64,000 nt of DNA from positions 1,612,001 through 1,676,000 of the forward strand of contig NZ_JAFIDA010000001.1 of the NCBI RefSeq assembly GCF_017834145.1. The letters run 5' to 3'. The translations under genes were made by a program, and so were the position numbers. A model generated the notes under the pieces. That model worked only from the letters and a program-made list of their open reading frames with translations, searched no databases and had not been told where the DNA came from. Shown here piece by piece: positions 59,699-64,000 of this stretch (position 1 is its first letter; each line of letters begins with the position of its first letter). This DNA is from Leucobacter exalbidus (GTDB lineage Bacteria > Actinomycetota > Actinomycetes > Actinomycetales > Microbacteriaceae).

Positions 59699-60743
59699 TG
59701 GACGAAGCGGTCCAGATGTTGATGTTGCCGTCCTGTGCGAACTCTTCGATCTCGGCGAGCTCAGCGGCGGTGAACGGCTCTGCGGCGAGCGCCTGTACCG
59801 AGTCATCCAGCTGCGAGGTCTTGCTCGCGCCCACGAGCACTGAGGTGATGCGCTCATCGCGCAGCACCCATGCCAGCGCCATCTGCGCGAGCGTCTGGTT
59901 GCGGCGCTCGGCAATGGCGTTCAGTGAACGAATGCGCTCGATGTTCGCATCGCTCAGCATGCCGTCGCGCAGTGTCTTGCCCTGCGTCGCGCGTGAGCCC
60001 TCGGGCACCCCGTTGAGGTACTTGTTGGTGAGCAGACCCTGTGCCAGCGGCGAGAACGCGATAACGCCCGAGCCCACCTGGGCGGTGACGTCGAGCAGGC
60101 TGGGCTCGCCCTCTTCTACCCAGCGGTTGAGCATCGAGTACGAGGGCTGGTGAATGAACAGGGGAACGCCTGCGCGTTCGAGCTGTGCAGTCATTTCGGT
60201 GGTGCGTTCGGCCGAGTATGACGAGATACCGATGTAGCGAGCCTTGCCGCTCTTCACGATCTCGGCGAGGGCGTCAGCCGTTTCTTCCAGCGGGGTTTCT
60301 GGGTCGAAGCGGTGGCTGTAGAAGACGTCGACGTAGTCAAGGCGCAGGCTCGTCAGTGAGTGGTCGAGGCTCGACTGCAGGTACTTCTTATTGCCGCCGG
60401 TGCTGTTGATGCCGGGGCCGAAGGGGTAGCCCGCCTTGGTCGAGATGATCAGCTCTTCGCGCAGTGACGCGAAGTCCTCTTCCAGAATGCGGCCGACGTT
60501 CTTCTCGGTTGAGCCTGCGGGCGGGCCGTACCCGTTGGCGAGGTCGAAGTGGATGATGCCCAGGTCGAAGGCGTGACGCAGCAGCTCGCGCTGGCGTGCG
60601 ATCGGGGTGTCGTCACCGAAGTTGTGCCAGGTGCCCAGCGAAATTTCGGGGAGCTTCAACCCGTGACGGCCCACGGCGCGGTACTTCATGCGCTCGTAGC
60701 GGTCTGCGGCGGGGGCGTATGCGGGGGTGAGTTGAATCGACAT
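59691..60743 (-). CDS. Aldo/keto reductase (YghZ/Gpr-like)
   Basis: A 350-residue AKR barrel. It has RYERMKYRAVGRHGLKLPEISLGTWHNFGD, typical of YghZ (L-glyceraldehyde 3-phosphate reductase) proteins, FDLANGYGPPAGSTEKNVGRIL (catalytic Asp and Tyr), IISTKAGYPFGPG (Lys), YSHRFDPETPLEETADAL and SVLVGASKTSQLDDSVQAL (cofactor end). The real carbonyl substrate here is unknown, although operon company suggests a sugar-derived aldehyde. The start is ATG with AAGGAAG 2 bases upstream. Confidence 0.9.
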   Translation of the reverse strand: MSIQLTPAYAPAADRYERMKYRAVGRHGLKLPEISLGTWHNFGDDTPIARQRELLRHAFDLGIIHFDLANGYGPPAGSTEKNVGRILEEDFASLREELIISTKAGYPFGPGINSTGGNKKYLQSSLDHSLTSLRLDYVDVFYSHRFDPETPLEETADALAEIVKSGKARYIGISSYSAERTTEMTAQLERAGVPLFIHQPSYSMLNRWVEEGEPSLLDVTAQVGSGVIAFSPLAQGLLTNKYLNGVPEGSRATQGKTLRDGMLSDANIERIRSLNAIAERRNQTLAQMALAWVLRDERITSVLVGASKTSQLDDSVQALAAEPFTAAELAEIEEFAQDGNINIWTASSNG

Positions 60744-60772
60744 AACTTCCTTATTTCGGTGGGTAGAGAAAA

Positions 60773-61366
60773 TTAAATGAGGTGAGAAATCTTGGCAATC
60801 TGTGCCGGATCAGCGAGTGCGCTGCCCAGGCTAATCACGTTGGCGCCCGCCGCGAGAAACTGCTCAGCATTATCGGCTGACATGCCACCCGTTGCCACGA
60901 TGTTGAGGTGGGGGAAGGGGCCGCGCATGCCAGCGAACCAGCGCTCACCCAGTGCGTCGGCGGGGAAGGCCTTCACCCAGGTGCGCCCGGTCGTGAGTAC
61001 GGCCTGAATTTCTGAGGCGGTGCCGACTCCCGGCAGGTGCGCGAGACCGGCGTCCTCGCTCGCCTGAGCAACGACGCTGTCAAAGCCGGGCGCGACGGTG
61101 AAACGAGCGCCCGCCGCGCGAACGGCCTCCACTTGGTCCACACTGATAATCGTGCCTGCGCCGACAATTGCGCCGCGGGCTTGGCCCGCTGCCGCAACGA
61201 TGCGCAGCGTCTCGATGGCTTCTGGGGACTGGGCGGGGATCTCGACGGCCGAGATGCCCGCGTCCCACGCCGCCGTCGCAAGTTCGAGTGTGCGCTCCAC
61301 GCTGAATCCGCGCAGGATCGCGAGGAAGGGGGCACCGCGGAAAATGTCGGTAAAGAAGTCGTTCAT
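60773..61366 (-). CDS. KDPG/KDPGal-type aldolase
   Basis: A 197-residue class I aldolase. It has FLAILRGFSVERTLELA, AVEIPAQSPEAIETLRI (where Eda normally has the phosphate-binding LRT loop), GAIVGAGTIISVDQVEA, FTVAPGFDSVV and the Schiff-base Lys in WVKAFPADALGERW. The IPAQSPEA loop is closer to DgoA, which splits 2-keto-3-deoxy-6-phosphogalactonate, than to Eda. ATG 61366 is used; an in-frame ATG at 61375 is also possible. It overlaps the IclR stop by 4 bases. Confidence 0.85.
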   Translation of the reverse strand: MNDFFTDIFRGAPFLAILRGFSVERTLELATAAWDAGISAVEIPAQSPEAIETLRIVAAAGQARGAIVGAGTIISVDQVEAVRAAGARFTVAPGFDSVVAQASEDAGLAHLPGVGTASEIQAVLTTGRTWVKAFPADALGERWFAGMRGPFPHLNIVATGGMSADNAEQFLAAGANVISLGSALADPAQIAKISHLI

Positions 61367-62106
61367 GGTCTCCATCCAAGGTCTCGCGAAATTGCTTCGG
61401 TGGTCTCTGTCAGCCGTGGCAGCCACCCGGTCAGTGTTTCGAGGTCGGCTTTCGCCTTCAACGCCGTGATCGACACGGCAGCGATCACCCGGCCAGAGGC
61501 GTCACGAATCGGCATCGCGACGCAGTTCACATAGTCTTCGTACTCGGCATCATCGGCAGCCCACCCGCTTGCCCTCGTGGTGACCAACGCGGCGTGAAAC
61601 TCTGCCTCTGAGGTAATGGTGTTCTCGGTGAACTTCGTGAACTGGTGGCCGCGCAGCACGCGGTCGATCGTGGCCTCATCTTGGAACGCCAGAATTGCTT
61701 TGCTCACCCCTGCGGTGTGCAGCAGCACCGGCTGACCCACCTGTGAGTACAGCTTGATCATGCCGGGCTGTTCAATCTTGTCGGCGTACACAATGGTGTC
61801 GCCTTCGAGCGCGGCGAGGTGGATCGTGAAGGTGCATTCACGCCCCAGTTCGTCGAGTGAGTGGTGCGCGACGTTACGCATATCGAACTGTTCAGCGGCG
61901 ACCGTGGCGAGCCCGGCGAGCCGGTATCCCAGCCCGTAGCTGCCATCGGCGCGACGCCGCGAGAGCCCCGAATCGGTCAGCGTCTGCATGGTGCGTAGCG
62001 CGGTTGATCGGTGCACCCCCAGCGCGATCGCAATCTCTGACTGGGTGCGCGGGCGCACCGCAATCAGTTCAAGGATTTCTGCGGCTCGTTGAATGCTCTG
62101 GGACAT
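61363..62106 (-). CDS. IclR-family transcriptional regulator
   Basis: A 247-residue IclR regulator. The winged helix is SQSIQRAAEILELIAVRPRTQSEIAIALGVHRSTALRTMQTLTDSGL, then the effector domain has ARECTFTIHLAALEGDTIVYADK-type strands, YSQVGQPVLLHTAGVSKAILAF and the C-terminal VNCVAMPIRDASGRVIAAVSI. It is likely to control this sugar-acid operon, as KdgR does elsewhere. ATG 62106 with AGGGGGATGC upstream overlaps the upstream kinase gene by 43 bases. Confidence 0.9.
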   Translation of the reverse strand: MSQSIQRAAEILELIAVRPRTQSEIAIALGVHRSTALRTMQTLTDSGLSRRRADGSYGLGYRLAGLATVAAEQFDMRNVAHHSLDELGRECTFTIHLAALEGDTIVYADKIEQPGMIKLYSQVGQPVLLHTAGVSKAILAFQDEATIDRVLRGHQFTKFTENTITSEAEFHAALVTTRASGWAADDAEYEDYVNCVAMPIRDASGRVIAAVSITALKAKADLETLTGWLPRLTETTEAISRDLGWRP

Positions 62107-63029
62107 GCATCCCCCTCTCGCTGCGACACGAAGTCACGTGTACTGCTCAGCGCCCTGGCCGCGGTTGCGTGCCCCTTGCTGAGTCGGTCTCGTGTATTCA
62201 TATCGCGAATCAGCGCCGAAAGGTAGCCCGCGGTGAATGCATCACCGGCACCCACCGTTTCAACGACGTCAACCGTGAGGGCGGGCACAAATACTTCGTC
62301 GTCGACAGACACCGCGGTGGCCCCGATGTCACCGTCTTTCACGATCAGGGTGCCCGTCATTTCGAGTCGCTGAAACAGCTCGGCGGCAGACGATGCTCCC
62401 CACAAGAGTTCGGCCTCGTCTCGGCCCACAAACACAATGTCTGAACGGGCCGCGAGGCCGGCGAGCACCGGCGCTGCGGTGGCAATGTCCCACACCTTCG
62501 GGCGATAGTTCACGTCGAATGACACCATCGTGGCGGTGGCGTGTGCCCGCTCGATCACCGCATCGAGCAGTGATCGGCAGCTTGCTGAGAGCCCCGCCGT
62601 AATCCCGCTAATGTGCACCACACGGGTGGCGGCCCAATCAATGCTGTCGACAATGCCAGGGGTCATCTGCGAGGCGGCTGACCCCGCACGGTAGTAGTAC
62701 ACCGACGTGGACTCGTCGTCGGGGTCTTTGAAATAGACACCCGTGGGTGCGTCATCAACGACGCGTACCCCGGCTACGTCAACGCCGTGACCGCGCAGCT
62801 CGTCGAGCATCCGTTCCCCCAGGGGATCGTTGCCCACCTGACTGATCCACGATGAGTGATGACCGTAGTCGGCCAAATACAGCGCGACAGTAGATTCGGC
62901 GCCACCAATCTGAATATCGAAGCTGGGGGCGACCCGCAACCGGGCCGGTGTCGACGGGGTGACCAGCGCCATACTCTCGCCGATGCACACCACTTCGGGG
63001 GCGTTACTGCGTGACTGATTCTGCGACAT
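62064..63029 (-). CDS. PfkB-family sugar kinase (2-keto-3-deoxygluconate kinase-like)
   Basis: A 321-residue ribokinase-fold kinase. It has VVCIGESMALVTPSTPARLRVAPSFDIQIGGAESTVA at the start, GVYFKDPDDESTSVYYYRAGSAASQM as the substrate lid, and the ATP-site GAGDAFTAGYLSALI with catalytic Asp. Adjacent aldolase and IclR genes suit KdgK, which phosphorylates 2-keto-3-deoxygluconate or its galacto form at O6. The last residues (about 310-321) run into the IclR start region. ATG 63029 follows AAAGGACGC. Confidence 0.88.
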   Translation of the reverse strand: MSQNQSRSNAPEVVCIGESMALVTPSTPARLRVAPSFDIQIGGAESTVALYLADYGHHSSWISQVGNDPLGERMLDELRGHGVDVAGVRVVDDAPTGVYFKDPDDESTSVYYYRAGSAASQMTPGIVDSIDWAATRVVHISGITAGLSASCRSLLDAVIERAHATATMVSFDVNYRPKVWDIATAAPVLAGLAARSDIVFVGRDEAELLWGASSAAELFQRLEMTGTLIVKDGDIGATAVSVDDEVFVPALTVDVVETVGAGDAFTAGYLSALIRDMNTRDRLSKGHATAARALSSTRDFVSQREGDACPRAFNEPQKSLN

Positions 63030-64000
63030 CACGTGAGCGTCCTTTCTTGATGAGCGCCACGATGCGGGGCGCGAACACAGCCACAATGCTGAGCACGATG
63101 AGGATGGATGCGATCGGTGAGTGAATGACTGCGGCGGGGCCGTCGATGAGCAGCGCGCGGCGCAGATTGCTCTCGGCGAGCGGGCCCAGAATCAACCCGA
63201 GCACCATGGGCCCGGGTGGGAACCCGAAGCGGCGCATGAGCAGCCCGATGAACCCGAAAGCAAACATCAAGACGACGTCAAAGATGCTGTTCTGTACGGC
63301 ATACGTGCCCACCATGCAGAACGTGACGATGATGATCGCCAGGTACCTGGGCGGGAGCGCGAGCAGATTGACGACACCCTTCATACGTACGAGCGCCAGG
63401 GCGAGCGCGCCCAGGGTCGCGATCACCATGATCGTGCCGAGGCTGAAGACCAGATCGGGCTGGGTGACAAACAGTGCCGGCCCGGGCTGCAATCCCCAGA
63501 TCACCATGGAGCCGAGCATCACGGCCATCACCGAGTCACCGGGCACGCCCAATGCCAGTGTGGTGGTGACCGAACCGCCCATCGTGGCGGCGCTCGCGCT
63601 GTCGGCAGCGGCGACGCCTTCGAGGTTACCCTTGCCAAAGGTGTCGGACTGCTTAGACGCCCGACGCGCCTGATCCCAGCCCACCACGCCAGCGATATCG
63701 CCGCCGGCCGCAGGAACAACGCCCACGATGGCGCCAACGATCGTGCCGATGATCGTGGGTTTACGCAGCAGCTTTCGTTCTGACTTATTCGGCCACCACT
63801 CACCCAGCTGGGTGATGGGCTGCGGGGCTTTGCCCCGTCGCGCCGTGATCATCTGGTTGAAGACGTCTGCAATGCCGAACAGGCCGATAATGACCGCGAT
63901 GAAGGGGAGGCCGGAGTTCAACTCGGTGATCCCCAGGGTGAACCGCGGGTCGCCGGTGATCGGGTCGCGCCCGACCGTGCCCAAAAGCAGGCCGAGGGCG
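63004..64000 (-). CDS. Tripartite tricarboxylate transporter permease TctA (partial)
   Basis: The C-terminal 331 residues of a large permease whose N-terminus lies beyond the right edge. The visible part starts with ALGLLLGTVGRDPITGDPRF and includes PTIIGTIVGAIVGVVPAAGGDIAGVVGWDQARRAS, SVTTTLALGVPGDSVMAVMLG and GFPPGPMVLGLILGPLAESNLRRAL, all standard TctA blocks with many membrane helices. TTT systems import carboxylates, including sugar acids, with a TctC binding protein and a TctB. It overlaps the kinase start by 26 bases. Confidence 0.92.
   Translation of the reverse strand, partial: ALGLLLGTVGRDPITGDPRFTLGITELNSGLPFIAVIIGLFGIADVFNQMITARRGKAPQPITQLGEWWPNKSERKLLRKPTIIGTIVGAIVGVVPAAGGDIAGVVGWDQARRASKQSDTFGKGNLEGVAAADSASAATMGGSVTTTLALGVPGDSVMAVMLGSMVIWGLQPGPALFVTQPDLVFSLGTIMVIATLGALALALVRMKGVVNLLALPPRYLAIIIVTFCMVGTYAVQNSIFDVVLMFAFGFIGLLMRRFGFPPGPMVLGLILGPLAESNLRRALLIDGPAAVIHSPIASILIVLSIVAVFAPRIVALIKKGRSRDVAESVTQ

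Noticed and set aside
1-64000. tRNA/rRNA genes, insertion sequences, prophage or replication origin
   Set aside because: No cloverleaf-like blocks, transposase motifs, terminal repeats, integrase or DnaA-box clusters were noticed on reading; a tRNAscan/ISfinder search would be decisive.

Overview
The window reads as chromosomal DNA of a high-G+C actinobacterium. It is most likely a member of the Microbacteriaceae close to Leucobacter, a placement inferred from gene content and not from any database search. Pointers are high G+C with GTG and TTG starts, a short archaeal-type aspartyl-tRNA synthetase, a 32-residue bS22 ribosomal protein, LytR-CpsA-Psr and choice-of-anchor G surface proteins, and start codons placed 6 bases after a -10 box, as in leaderless mRNAs. 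I saw no tRNA, rRNA, CRISPR array, insertion sequence or prophage.

Region 1 (1-2490): the end of a luciferase-like flavin monooxygenase gene, aspS, and a strong terminator. Region 2 (2570-27300) is a surface-polysaccharide locus. Four plus-strand genes (priming sugar-phosphate transferase, two glycosyltransferases, VanZ-like) converge on an 11-gene minus-strand operon in which nearly every gene overlaps the next. That operon holds a Wzc-like tyrosine autokinase, its low-molecular-weight phosphatase, glycosyltransferases, a nonulosonic (sialic-type) acid module with a CMP-sugar synthetase and a 747-residue CBS-NeuB-SAF-TIM-barrel fusion, an ABC exporter and an alpha-1,2-fucosyltransferase-like enzyme. 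Beyond it lie a Wzy/WaaL-like polymerase or ligase, another glycosyltransferase, a Tat-exported choice-of-anchor G protein, and a nucleotidyltransferase / PqqD / HprK-PqqD set next to an LCP ligase that probably attaches the polymer to the wall.

Region 3 (27300-29620): a methyltransferase and a thioredoxin-reductase-like flavoprotein divergent from an XRE-cupin regulator. Region 4 (29659-39466): a CMD/AhpD alkylhydroperoxidase fusion and a peptide-type ABC importer on the minus strand, divergent from a 759-residue FAD/NAD(P) protein and a short-chain dehydrogenase. Region 5 (39467-44858): amidase, NCS1 permease, short-chain dehydrogenase and PuuC-like aldehyde dehydrogenase, with the amidase much poorer in G+C than its surroundings. 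Region 6 (44982-49902): M20 amidohydrolase, DUF1028 and RidA divergent from a LysR regulator, then a flavin monooxygenase.

Region 7 (49981-53637): housekeeping genes (Dabb, glutaredoxin, bS22, ArsR-like regulator, KtrB/KtrA potassium uptake). Region 8 (53656-59151): a TetR regulator, a promoter containing an 18-bp palindrome, two amine-oxidising proteins, a lipoprotein, and an ABC transporter pair behind another inverted repeat. Region 9 (59219-64000): a sugar-acid (2-keto-3-deoxygluconate-type) operon with a TctA permease running off the right edge.

The polysaccharide locus is the most interesting part. It combines a tagged-kinase/phosphatase control pair, a multi-domain NeuB fusion, no visible Wzx flippase, a probable one-base frameshift in a glycosyltransferase, and a PqqD/HprK/nucleotidyltransferase set of unknown role.
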